Positions 1 through 6,430 of a stretch of 9,242 bases of DNA are shown in pieces. The notes beneath the pieces are model-generated. The model was not told the DNA's origin, searched no databases, and was given only the letters and a program-made list of their open reading frames with translations. This stretch comes from CAYZMH01 sp964479445 (GTDB taxonomy: Bacteria; Bacteroidota; Bacteroidia; Bacteroidales; GCA-2748055), in NCBI GenBank assembly GCA_964479445.1, contig CAYZMH010000107.1:1-9242 (forward strand), in the 5' to 3' direction. Positions within the stretch are counted from its first letter, which is position 1. The number at the start of each line of letters is the position of its first letter. The position numbers and the translations under genes were made by a program.

Positions 1-1180
1 CCCGCTCTTCCTGTACCAGGTCAGCCTGACATGCAGCCACCAGGGAGGAATGCAGCGCCTTTACCGGTTCATTATTCAGCGCCGGGATCCACCGTACCGC
101 ATACGCCCCTCCAGGAAGCTGCACGAGCTGAGGGATAACTGCTGACTGCACCGCCAGCCTCAGGGAGAAATGGAAGGCAAAATAGAGAACCAACAATGGA
201 TCCTGCAACCGGTTGATATACCTGGGCGGTATACCCTTTAAAAAATCCATCAACCCTTCTGCCGACTGAATCTCCTCTGTTTCTTCGCCCGATCCAAGCC
301 TGCCCTGCGAATAGAACATGTACTGCCGCAGGTGGATCTCCACCCGGTCGTACTTCTCATAAAAAATACCATCCTCCCCCTCTTCATCATAACCGGTAAC
401 CAATTCACGCGATGCATACCTGGCTGTCTTCCGGTAGATCTTATCCAGGATATTTTTAAAATCAGCCCGGTAGAAAACAGGCTTCTCATTCAACAGCCTC
501 AACAGGTTCTCCCGCATCCCAGGAACAGCCGACAGGTTGAAGGAACCGGGCTGCACAAGAGAAACGGAAGGATCATCGCTTTCTCCGGAGGGATCACCGC
601 TTTCCGCGGAACCGACGGCCTCTGCCAGCGATTTAAGATGCGGGATCGCCACCCGCTCCTCGATATGTGCCATCCCCCTCTTTTGCAGTTCAGCAATGAT
701 ATCGAACGTGTGAAGCTTGAAAATGAGAAAAGGATTTCTGTCAATCTCATTGGCGGTTACATTAATAACCGCTGCAAGGTGTTTACACGGAACGGCCCAA
801 TCCGGACAGGAACAGTGCATGCCCAGATCATCCCACCGTTCAGGGAAGATCCGGATATCATGACCGTTTGCTATTTCATAAAGGTTCCGGGGCAGTTCAC
901 GGTTCAGCAGCCGGGAGAGAAGAAGCGGGTTGCCCATGATCTCCTCCAAAAGGGCTTTCTTTTCACCTGCAGAGAATTCCGGGACAGTGAGAGTGACTTT
1001 GTAAGGAGTCTTGCGGGTACCCTGGACTTTTGCACGGATGGTGTTCCTGCGGATGGCAACCTCCTTCACTGCACCCTTATTGGCATAGCTCCTTCCCCGC
1101 GGCAGACGGTTGGAAAAATCGATATCAGACAGTGCATTGAGCCACTGTCCTCCCCACCACGTAACTCCGTATTTTACCAT
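1..1180 (-). CDS. SWIM zinc-finger protein, 3' end beyond the left edge
   Basis: The minus-strand frame is open from an ATG at 1180 to the left edge, giving 393 codons with no stop. The protein starts MVKYGVTWWGGQWLNAL and has a basic, conserved-looking N-terminal region including FSNRLPRGRSYANKG. A SWIM zinc finger follows: C123-S-C125, then six residues, then C132-K-H134, in the segment CSCPDWAVPCKHLAAV. SWIM domains bind zinc and are thought to contact DNA or protein. After the finger comes an alpha-helical, charged region with an acidic patch near residues 270-280. In Bacteroidota and Firmicutes this family commonly precedes an SNF2-type helicase gene, so such a gene may lie left of the window; that is inference. 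The 294-codon plus-strand frame at 332-1213 is its antisense shadow. The family call is firm; the cellular role is unknown. Confidence 0.88.
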   Translation of the reverse strand, partial: MVKYGVTWWGGQWLNALSDIDFSNRLPRGRSYANKGAVKEVAIRRNTIRAKVQGTRKTPYKVTLTVPEFSAGEKKALLEEIMGNPLLLSRLLNRELPRNLYEIANGHDIRIFPERWDDLGMHCSCPDWAVPCKHLAAVINVTANEIDRNPFLIFKLHTFDIIAELQKRGMAHIEERVAIPHLKSLAEAVGSAESGDPSGESDDPSVSLVQPGSFNLSAVPGMRENLLRLLNEKPVFYRADFKNILDKIYRKTARYASRELVTGYDEEGEDGIFYEKYDRVEIHLRQYMFYSQGRLGSGEETEEIQSAEGLMDFLKGIPPRYINRLQDPLLVLYFAFHFSLRLAVQSAVIPQLVQLPGGAYAVRWIPALNNEPVKALHSSLVAACQADLVQEER

Positions 1181-1375
1181 GCTTCCGAGAGATTGTTGCG
1201 GATGCTAACATAGTAAAAAATTGAAAACATTGCTGGTGGTCGTTGCCGAACCGGCCCCTCTTACCCCCAATATCGTGCAGCTGGCATAACGAACAGGCAT
1301 CAACAGGAACACCCCTGGTTATTTCTTAGATCACGGGAAAAACATGGTAAAAAGGCGGCATATATAAGAATAATA

Positions 1376-1415
1376 TATACTTGTATAATATACCAATAAT
1401 ATTTACTTTTGTATA
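1376..1415. promoter_or_regulatory. Candidate autoregulatory operator with two dyads
   Basis: TATAC-TT-GTATA at 1376-1387 is a perfect dyad. A second, one-mismatch dyad, TTTAC-TTTT-GTATA, lies at 1402-1415. The centres are 27 bases apart, and the two sites sit on the upstream and downstream promoter boxes respectively. Ribbon-helix-helix antitoxins, alone or with their toxin, usually bind paired palindromes over their own promoter, so repression by the antitoxin is the natural reading. No binding data support it. Confidence 0.4.
1380..1411 (+). promoter_or_regulatory. Bacteroidota-type promoter of the toxin-antitoxin operon
   Basis: CTTG at 1380-1383, a 20-base spacer, and TACTTTTG at 1404-1411 match the Bacteroidota promoter pattern (TTTG, about 19-21 bases, TAnnTTTG) with one mismatch in the upstream box. 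Transcription would start near 1417, leaving only about 10 bases before the antitoxin ATG at 1427. The surrounding DNA is very AT-rich. Confidence 0.6.
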
Positions 1416-1426
1416 AATAATAAGAC

Positions 1427-1657
1427 ATGAAAACAGTATCACTTAAAATAGATGACTCGATTTTCAGGGAGACTGAAAACCTGCTATCCCGGATTAAAAA
1501 ACCGCGAAACAGGTATATCAATGAAGCGATCGATTTTTATAATAAACATCAGCGCAAGCAGATCCTCGAGAAGAGACTGAAAGAGGAGTCATACATCGTA
1601 CGGTCCGATTCTATGGCTGTAATGAATGACTTTGAAAATTTGGACTATGGGGATTAA
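1427..1657 (+). CDS. Ribbon-helix-helix-like antitoxin of a MazEF/PemIK-type module
   Basis: This 76-residue protein starts with a short beta-strand-like segment (KTVSLKIDDSIF) followed by two predicted helices (about 13-22 and 28-43), the order expected of a ribbon-helix-helix DNA-binding antitoxin. The C-terminal part is charged and ends in the acidic DFENLDYGD, the kind of flexible tail that antitoxins use to cover the toxin active site. The gene directly precedes and overlaps a MazF/PemK-family toxin, which is the main support for the role. It probably represses its own promoter through the dyads just upstream. The start at 1427 fits the promoter, since the leader would be about 10 bases. 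The DNA is clearly more AT-rich than the flanking genes, consistent with horizontal acquisition. The exact antitoxin family is uncertain. Confidence 0.75.
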   Translation: MKTVSLKIDDSIFRETENLLSRIKKPRNRYINEAIDFYNKHQRKQILEKRLKEESYIVRSDSMAVMNDFENLDYGD

Positions 1658-2000
1658 ACAATTTGAGATCTGGGTAGCAGACCTGAATCCGCAGATCGAA
1701 ACCGAACCTGGAAAAAAAAGACCTGTCCTGGTATTACAAACCGATCTTCTCAACCAGGTTCCTCACCCATCAACTATTGTATGTCCCCTCACAACGAACA
1801 TAAAGAAGAAATCTGAAATCCTGAGAGTTCATGTAAAAAAGGGGGAGGCAGGAATGCACGAGTCATGCGATATCATGATGGATCAGGTCCGTGCCATTGA
1901 CAATACCCGCCTGGTTAAAAAAATCGGTGTCTTACCCGGTAACCTGATCGATAAGGTCAAAGAGAATATTCTGATCCTGCTGAACATCGATAATCTGTAA
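1647..2000 (+). CDS. MazF/PemK-family endoribonuclease toxin
   Basis: The 117-residue protein has the full length and motif order of MazF/PemK toxins: FEIWVADLNP near the start, GKKRPVLVLQ at residues 22-31, STIVCPLTT at 42-50, and CDIMMDQVRAID at 74-85 followed by a conserved R88. Family members are ribosome-independent or ribosome-associated RNases that cut mRNA at short motifs and stop growth when the labile antitoxin is lost. The chosen ATG at 1647 overlaps the last 11 bases of the antitoxin gene, suggesting translational coupling. An in-frame ATG at 1626 would add seven residues (MTLKIWT) that do not look family-like. No residue of the usual core appears to be missing, so the toxin looks intact. 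Cleavage specificity cannot be read from the sequence. Confidence 0.9.
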   Translation: MGIKQFEIWVADLNPQIETEPGKKRPVLVLQTDLLNQVPHPSTIVCPLTTNIKKKSEILRVHVKKGEAGMHESCDIMMDQVRAIDNTRLVKKIGVLPGNLIDKVKENILILLNIDNL

Positions 2001-2054
2001 TACGATCACCAGTCATCGAATGCCCCCATGATCCGCCCTCCATTGCCGGGGATG

Positions 2055-2678
2055 TTACTTCACCAGCTCCGCGACGGCGGTATGTCCGTTGTTGGTGGCA
2101 AAGTCGTGGGCGGTGTCGCCGTCCACATCCTCCAGGGATTTGTCGGCGCCATGAGCCAGCAGGGTTTTGACCACCTCGGCCTGCCCTTCGGCGGCTGCAA
2201 ACATCAGCGCGGAGAAGTGCTCGTTGTTGTCCACCAGGTTGGGATCAGCGCCCGCTTCGAGCAGGAGTTTGACGGTCTCGTTGAACGGACCGGTCGAAGC
2301 GTACATGAGGGCAGTGCGGTCGGTTCCGTCCTTTGCATCCACGGTGGCCCCGTGGTCCAGCAGGTACTCCACGACCTTTACATGCCCGTTGTAGGCGGCC
2401 AGCATGATGGGCGTGTGCATCTCCTCGTCGGTGGCATTCACATCAAGCCCGCTCTCCACGGCATCCTCAACACGTTGGAGTTGTCCGTTCAACGCAGCCT
2501 GCATCACCTGCTGGGTGGAGTAGGTGCTGGTTTCGGGGGTTTCGGCCTGTTGTGCGGGTGCGGGGGATTCGGCATTCGCCCCGTTGTTCGCGTCTGCTTT
2601 GTTTTTCTTCTCCCCGTTGCAGGCAGCCATGACGAGCAGGGCCGCGGTACCAAGGGTGATCATTAATATTCTGTGCAT
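2055..2678 (-). CDS. Ankyrin-repeat lipoprotein
   Basis: This 207-residue protein has a lipoprotein signal peptide: a hydrophobic stretch from residue 4 to 19 and a lipobox ending MAAC with C20 as the acylated residue. A low-complexity linker rich in A, N, E, P and Q (about 21-52) follows. Four ankyrin repeats and a partial fifth come next: about 54-86, 87-119, 120-153, 154-187 and 188-207. Typical repeat signatures are visible, such as TPIMLAAYNGHVKVVEYLL and ALMFAAAEGQAEVVKTLL. The second residue after the cysteine is asparagine, so nothing blocks outer-membrane sorting. Ankyrin repeats bind proteins, so a tethered periplasmic or surface binding role is likely; no partner is visible. A strong promoter candidate at 2797-2828 gives it its own transcript with a leader of about 110 bases. 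It converges on the toxin gene, 54 bases away, with no clear terminator between. Confidence 0.87.
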   Translation of the reverse strand: MHRILMITLGTAALLVMAACNGEKKNKADANNGANAESPAPAQQAETPETSTYSTQQVMQAALNGQLQRVEDAVESGLDVNATDEEMHTPIMLAAYNGHVKVVEYLLDHGATVDAKDGTDRTALMYASTGPFNETVKLLLEAGADPNLVDNNEHFSALMFAAAEGQAEVVKTLLAHGADKSLEDVDGDTAHDFATNNGHTAVAELVK

Positions 2679-2712
2679 GATGTACGGTTATGAGCGGCCC
2701 TCGCTGGTATCC

Positions 2713-2745
2713 GGGATGATCCCGCCGGTGGGGATGATCCCGCCG
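2713..2745. repeat. Two-copy 15-bp direct repeat, each containing a dyad
   Basis: GGGATGATCCCGCCG occurs at 2713-2727 and again at 2731-2745, an 18-base period. Each copy contains the odd-length dyad GGGAT-G-ATCCC. A third dyad, GCCTG-AC-CAGGC, follows at 2750-2761. All lie in the predicted untranslated leader of the ankyrin lipoprotein gene, transcribed on the minus strand. They could form small RNA hairpins or bind a protein. Confidence 0.7.
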
Positions 2746-2796
2746 ATGTGCCTGACCAGGCCCCGGTTACGCAGTATCGGGCCACGAAGGTTTTCA

Positions 2797-2828
2797 CAAA
2801 TGTACCGTTTCACAGGCCATACTGCAAA
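2797..2828 (-). promoter_or_regulatory. Bacteroidota-type promoter of the ankyrin lipoprotein gene
   Basis: Read on the minus strand, TTTG (2828-2825), a 20-base spacer, and TACATTTG (2804-2797) match both boxes of the Bacteroidota promoter exactly. Transcription would begin around 2791, about 110 bases upstream of the ATG at 2678. This is the best promoter match seen in the window, and it argues that the open frame 2688-2930 across this gap is not a gene. Confidence 0.65.
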
Positions 2829-2879
2829 GAACCGGGGGATGAATTTGAGGATTCCTTTCTCCTGACCGGTAAGCATGCG

Positions 2880-2900
2880 CCTGCATATCCCTGATGCAGG
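2880..2900 (-). terminator. Hairpin just after the transporter gene
   Basis: CCTGCAT (2880-2886) and ATGCAGG (2894-2900) form a perfect 7-bp stem with a 7-base loop. It starts 17 bases beyond the transporter stop codon on the minus strand. No U-run follows, so it may be an mRNA-stabilising or weakly terminating hairpin rather than a classical terminator. Its position between one gene's end and the next gene's promoter fits a transcript boundary. Confidence 0.4.
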
Positions 2901-2917
2901 GCAGTCGGACAACCATC

Positions 2918-4138
2918 TCACTTCCGGCAATCCAGTTTATAGATGAAGATAAACGAGGAGGCGATCACCGCCATGAAGACCCCGAAAAAGACCGGGAATC
3001 CGGTTGCGCTGATGAGCCAACCTCCCAGGATTGGAAAGAGCGTGGGCAGCAGGCTCCCCACCCCTGCCAGTCCGGCATAGAACGCCCGGTTATGGTTGGC
3101 CGTGATCTCCAGCAGGATGCCCCCGTGGATGATCTGTTCAATGGCAAAGATCATCCCCCCGGGGATGAATACCAGGAAGAAGACCGAAGCGTGGGGAACC
3201 AGGTGGATGAGCAGGGGCATGACCAGCGCCAGGGCGGCCAGCACGTAGAGCATAAGCTGGTAGCGGATCCGTTTGGCGCCGTAAAAAATCGCCAGTCCGG
3301 CAATCACGCTGCCGATCACTTTGAAGAGCAGGAACCGGCCCACCTCCTCGTTCCCTGCCTGGAGCACCTCCTTGGCATAGAGAATGAGGAAGGGAAGCAA
3401 GGTGATGCTGATCCCCAGGGTATTGATCATCAGCAGGTAGTAGACGAACTTCCGGTTGGTGCGGAGCTCTTTTCGGACCTCCTTTACAAAAGAGGCCATT
3501 CCGGTTAACCGCACCCCCCTGACATGCACCTCCCGGATATTCCAGAACCCCAGGGAGGCCAGCAGGAGGGCGAAAGCGGCAATAAAGAAGAGCGCGGAAT
3601 AGTTGGCGGGATAGTCGAAGTGTACCAGCACGCGGGCGGCCAGGTAGGCCGAGAGGAGGATCCCGATGTTGGAGATCACCTGTTTGACCGAGAAGAAGGG
3701 TTTCCGTTTCTCTTCGCTGATCGACTTGCCCAGGATATCGGTGAAGCTGATGTTGGCGAACGAGCCGCTGACGGCAAACAGGGTGATGAAGACGAAAATG
3801 AGGGCAAGCACCAGCGGCGCTTCCAGGGAGTCTGAATAAAGGAAGAGGACAGCCAGGGCTGCCAGGGAGAAGATCCGCGTGTTGATCCCCAGCAGCAGGT
3901 ACCCCTTTTTGCGGTCTTTGTTCTGCAGGTAGGGGGCGAAGAAGAGCTGGGCGATCTTGGAGACCCCCAGCAGGATCGCGGTGATCAGTCCGACATGGAT
4001 CGACTCCCCGCCGGCATCGATCACCATGGCGGGGATGATCGTGTCCACATCCATGAAGTTCTTGGCCAGCGCCAGGAAGGCCGCGTGCCAGAGAAGGGAG
4101 CGGTAGTTCTTGCTCGAAACCGGTGCTGTGAGTTCCAT
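2918..4138 (-). CDS. Major facilitator superfamily transporter
   Basis: The 406-residue protein has about 12 hydrophobic segments (roughly 14-40, 48-72, 78-101, 107-128, 155-172, 178-199, 231-256, 268-286, 292-312, 318-340, 352-376 and 381-401). A charged central loop at about 200-230 divides the two six-helix halves. The loop after helix 2 (QNKDRKKGY) matches the position and character of the MFS loop 2-3 motif. The segment FTDILGKSISEEKRKPFF after helix 4 is typical of bacterial MFS permeases. It sits in the inner membrane; the substrate cannot be predicted. The frame stays open upstream to an ATG at 4408, but those 90 codons are a 12-bp minisatellite and low-complexity sequence. The ATG at 4138 gives a normal N-terminus and lies beside a promoter-like box. 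It is divergent from the redoxin gene. Confidence 0.87.
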   Translation of the reverse strand: MELTAPVSSKNYRSLLWHAAFLALAKNFMDVDTIIPAMVIDAGGESIHVGLITAILLGVSKIAQLFFAPYLQNKDRKKGYLLLGINTRIFSLAALAVLFLYSDSLEAPLVLALIFVFITLFAVSGSFANISFTDILGKSISEEKRKPFFSVKQVISNIGILLSAYLAARVLVHFDYPANYSALFFIAAFALLLASLGFWNIREVHVRGVRLTGMASFVKEVRKELRTNRKFVYYLLMINTLGISITLLPFLILYAKEVLQAGNEEVGRFLLFKVIGSVIAGLAIFYGAKRIRYQLMLYVLAALALVMPLLIHLVPHASVFFLVFIPGGMIFAIEQIIHGGILLEITANHNRAFYAGLAGVGSLLPTLFPILGGWLISATGFPVFFGVFMAVIASSFIFIYKLDCRK

Positions 4139-4143
4139 GCGTA

Positions 4144-4151
4144 CAAAGGTA
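4144..4151 (-). promoter_or_regulatory. Promoter-like TAnnTTTG box at the transporter start
   Basis: TACCTTTG on the minus strand (4151-4144) matches the Bacteroidota -7 box exactly, but no TTTG-like box lies 19-21 bases upstream. A start about 6 bases downstream would coincide with the chosen ATG at 4138, implying a leaderless or nearly leaderless transcript. The match is short and could be chance. Confidence 0.3.
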
Positions 4152-4251
4152 TGGTTTTTCGGGTGTTGTTGTTCCCGGTGCCTGCTAAAACCACGGCATT
4201 GTTGATCTTTCCGACCTTGATATTCTCGCGTTATCCAATGCTGCAACCGGC

Positions 4252-4334
4252 AACGGGAGACAAACCGGGAGGCGAACCGGAAGACGAACCGGGAGACAAA
4301 CCGGGAGACGAACCGGGAGACGAACCGGAAGACA
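4252..4334. repeat. 12-bp minisatellite, about seven copies
   Basis: Units of consensus AACCGGGAGACG run head to tail: six full copies at 4263-4334 preceded by an 11-base copy at 4252-4262. Copies differ at a few positions (GAGGCG, GAAGAC, GACA endings). Because 12 is a multiple of 3, the array reads as a four-residue repeat in every open frame, for example RFVS or RLPV on the minus strand and GDEP on the plus strand. Confidence 0.92.
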
Positions 4335-4549
4335 GCCCCGGCAGTTTTGCACGGAAACCATTTCTCTGCAGCGAGCGCCGGGGGGTTGATGATCCTGTTG
4401 CTGTGCATTTCCCTGGTGTGAATGCCGTGAGGTCAGATTACGCTGTAGCGTCATTCTTTTCGCTAACCAGGGGTGTCACGGTTAATTTCCGGTGAAACGG
4501 TGTAAGGTTTTACCGGTTTTCCGACAGATGGAATAAAACCAATCATACC

Positions 4550-5155
4550 ATGAAAACGATATTGCTCACCACCATCGCCTTTTTTATCATGACACACACC
4601 CAATCACAGGATACCCGGCGGGCGGAGGATGCCAGCGGACTAACAGTGGGAACGGAGGCGCCATCATTCACCGCCCGGGATGCAGGCGGAGAGGAGTTTA
4701 CCCTTACTGAAGCACTGAAAACCGGTCCGGTCGTAATGATCTTCTACCGCGGCCACTGGTGCCCGGTGTGTAACGAGCACCTGGGAACCATCCAGGACAG
4801 CCTCTCGCTGATCCTGGAGAAGGGAGCATCGGTGATCGCCGTTTCGCCCCAGAAACCGGAATACCTGGACAGAATGGCCGAACAGACCGGTGCGGAGTTC
4901 AGGCTTCTCTATGACAAAGGATACGCCATTGCCGATGCATACGACGTAACCTTCACCCCGCCCCGAAGGACCCTGGTTATGTACAACACCGCCCTTGGTG
5001 CCAAATTGAAAGAGTCCCAGACCGACGATTCCCAGCGGTTACCCATTCCGGCCACCTACATTATCGGTCAGGATGGCGGTATCGCCTGGCGGCAATTCGA
5101 CCCCAATTACAAAAACCGGTCGACGGTAAAAGAGATCCTCGAAAACCTTCCGTAA
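4550..5155 (+). CDS. Exported peroxiredoxin-like (AhpC/TSA family) thioredoxin-fold protein
   Basis: The 201-residue protein starts with an N-terminal signal peptide (about residues 1-19, MKTILLTTIAFFIMTHTQSQ), so it probably acts in the periplasm. The redoxin domain begins at about residue 32 (VGTEAPSFTARDAGGEEFTL). The active site is in FYRGHWCPVCN, with C71 and C74 in a CxxC motif, and the conserved loop LPIPATYII has its presumed cis-proline at P167. This matches the peroxiredoxin-like branch of the AhpC/TSA family, where the first cysteine aligns with the peroxidatic cysteine. Peroxide reduction or disulfide exchange are both possible. It lies 80 bases upstream of the DUF3179 gene on the same strand; that gene also encodes an exported protein with a CPxC motif. 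Confidence 0.88.
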   Translation: MKTILLTTIAFFIMTHTQSQDTRRAEDASGLTVGTEAPSFTARDAGGEEFTLTEALKTGPVVMIFYRGHWCPVCNEHLGTIQDSLSLILEKGASVIAVSPQKPEYLDRMAEQTGAEFRLLYDKGYAIADAYDVTFTPPRRTLVMYNTALGAKLKESQTDDSQRLPIPATYIIGQDGGIAWRQFDPNYKNRSTVKEILENLP

Positions 5156-5178
5156 AGAATGCAATACCCATAACATCG

Positions 5179-5210
5179 TTTCATAAAGCGCTCCATGATT
5201 GTTACATTTA
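5179..5210 (+). promoter_or_regulatory. Possible promoter of the DUF3179 gene
   Basis: TTTC at 5179-5182, a 20-base spacer, and TACATTTA at 5203-5210 give one mismatch in each box of the Bacteroidota pattern. The spacer equals that of the two better promoter candidates in this window. Transcription would start near 5216, about 20 bases before the ATG at 5236. The gene could therefore be transcribed separately from the redoxin gene. Confidence 0.4.
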
Positions 5211-5235
5211 CCAATCTGTATCAACCGGCAGTATC

Positions 5236-6363
5236 ATGAAAAAACCTGTTCTTATTACCGGGGTAATCCTGCTTGTAACACTTACAACCATCATGGCACA
5301 GAAGAATCCGAACAACATTCAGGTAAGGTGGAACACCGATACCTCCAACAGGCTTGTTCCCCTGGAAGAGTTCACCACGCTGCTGCAACCCGACGGGATC
5401 CCGCCCATCGATGATCCCGTTTTCTGGAACCGGGAGAAGGCCTCCGAAATCTACTTCTCCCATGAGCCGGTCATTGCGTTGGAGATCAAGGACCAGGCAA
5501 AAGCATACCCGTTAAGCATCCTCACCTTCCACGAGATCGTCAATGACGAACTGGCCGGCACCCCGGTCACCGTAAGCTATTGTCCCCTGTGCAACGCAGC
5601 GATCGTGTTTGACCGGAACCTGACGTTCAATGGCAAGCAATACCTCCTGGATTTCGGGGTGTCGGGCATGCTAAGGAACAGCGACCTGGTGATGTGGGAC
5701 AGACAGACCGAAAGCTGGTGGCAGCAGTTCACCGGGAAGGCCCTGGTCGGTAAACTGGCTGGAGCCTACCTTAAGCCGGTCTCCTCCATGATCATCTCCC
5801 TGGAGGAGTTCTTTGCTTCCTATCCCAATGGCCGGGTCCTCTCCACCGAAACCGGTCATGCCAGGGAGTACGGGACCAATCCGTACACCGGCTACGACGA
5901 CCCCGCCAACACCCGGCCCAGGTTGTTTGACGGCGACATCGATTCCCGGCTGCCTGCCATGGAGCGGGTGGTCGATGTGCATGTGGGCGGCGAGTACAAG
6001 ATCTATCCCCTGTCGGCCATAAGCAGCGAAGGGGTGATCAACGACACCTTCAGGGAACAGCCCCTGGTGCTGTTCCACACCACCAAAACCGTGTCGGTGC
6101 TGGATGAGAAAGAGATCGCTGAATCCCGGAAAGTGGGTTCCGTAACGGTTTTCGTACCCGAGGTGAATGACCGGATACTCACGTTTACCAAAACCGAAAA
6201 CGGATTCAAAGACCGGGAAACCGGATCGATATGGAACATCACCGGGAAGTGCATCTCGGGTCCCCTGGAAGGCAAAGAGCTGTGGCCCGTTACCCACGGA
6301 AACCACTTCGCGTTCGCCTTTCTTACCTTCCATCCCGATTCGGAGATATATCGCAACGATTGA
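5236..6363 (+). CDS. DUF3179 domain protein, exported
   Basis: The 375-residue protein has a signal peptide (about 1-21, ending TTIMAQ), followed by a full DUF3179 region. Family hallmarks are visible: AYPLSILTFHEIVND (90-104), SYCPLCNAAIVFDR (114-127) with C116 and C119, WDRQTESWWQQFTGKAL (154-170), and a C-terminal FAFLTFHPDSEIY (360-372). The function of this family is not established to my knowledge. The two halves resemble each other: YPLSILTFHEIVND resembles YPLSAISSEGVIND (257-270), and DRQTESWWQQFTGKALVG resembles DRETGSIWNITGKCISG (326-342). Only the first half has the CxxC pair. Location after the exported redoxin gene suggests a thiol-redox or metal-binding link, which is inference. 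TrmO follows after 67 bases with no visible promoter. Confidence 0.87.
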   Translation: MKKPVLITGVILLVTLTTIMAQKNPNNIQVRWNTDTSNRLVPLEEFTTLLQPDGIPPIDDPVFWNREKASEIYFSHEPVIALEIKDQAKAYPLSILTFHEIVNDELAGTPVTVSYCPLCNAAIVFDRNLTFNGKQYLLDFGVSGMLRNSDLVMWDRQTESWWQQFTGKALVGKLAGAYLKPVSSMIISLEEFFASYPNGRVLSTETGHAREYGTNPYTGYDDPANTRPRLFDGDIDSRLPAMERVVDVHVGGEYKIYPLSAISSEGVINDTFREQPLVLFHTTKTVSVLDEKEIAESRKVGSVTVFVPEVNDRILTFTKTENGFKDRETGSIWNITGKCISGPLEGKELWPVTHGNHFAFAFLTFHPDSEIYRND

Positions 6364-6430
6364 TAATCCGCAGGTTCACTTCCCGGTTGATAGACCGTCA
6401 GTGCCCCCTGCATACCATACCATCAGATCC

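Larger units (their letters stand above)
4139..4549. other. Divergent intergenic region between transporter and redoxin genes
   Basis: About 410 bases lie between two divergent genes. They hold the transporter's promoter-like box, a 12-bp minisatellite at 4252-4334, and a dyad ACGCT-GT-AGCGT at 4440-4451, about 100 bases upstream of the redoxin ATG. I found no convincing TAnnTTTG promoter for the redoxin gene; TAATTTCC near 4480 is only a partial match. Frames crossing the region owe their length to the in-phase repeat and show no protein-like features. Confidence 0.6.

Noticed and set aside
332..1213. A 294-codon plus-strand open frame
   Set aside because: It lies antisense to the SWIM protein, whose minus-strand frame is open throughout and has a clear zinc-finger motif. 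The plus-strand translation has no recognisable features.
2001..2054. Terminator between the convergent toxin and ankyrin genes
   Set aside because: The only pairing seen, CCCC with GGGG around a loop of about 20 bases, is too weak and has no U-run.
2028..2666. A 212-codon plus-strand frame rich in G, V and H
   Set aside because: It is the antisense shadow of the ankyrin lipoprotein gene, which has a lipobox and clear repeats.
2688..2930. An 80-codon minus-strand frame between transporter and ankyrin genes, overlapping the transporter end by 13 bases
   Set aside because: It starts with TTG, shows no family resemblance, contains the 7-bp hairpin, the repeat and the best promoter of the window, and ends in GGIIP repeats produced by the direct repeat. 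A small real gene from the ATG at 2876 cannot be fully excluded.
4252..4334. Possible CRISPR array
   Set aside because: Units are 12 bases, directly abutting, with no unique spacers and no cas genes nearby.
4139..4408. N-terminal extension of the transporter to an ATG at 4408
   Set aside because: The added 90 residues are repeats (RFVS) and low-complexity sequence encoded by the minisatellite, and the ATG at 4138 already gives a normal permease N-terminus.
3995..4495. A plus-strand frame with a GDEP-type acidic repeat resembling a cell-wall linker
   Set aside because: The repeat is the minisatellite read in one frame, and the first part is antisense to the transporter.
6167..6430. Upstream extension of the TrmO frame into the DUF3179 gene
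   Set aside because: It overlaps a well-supported gene and its sequence is not family-like; the ATG at 6431 begins the standard TrmO opening.
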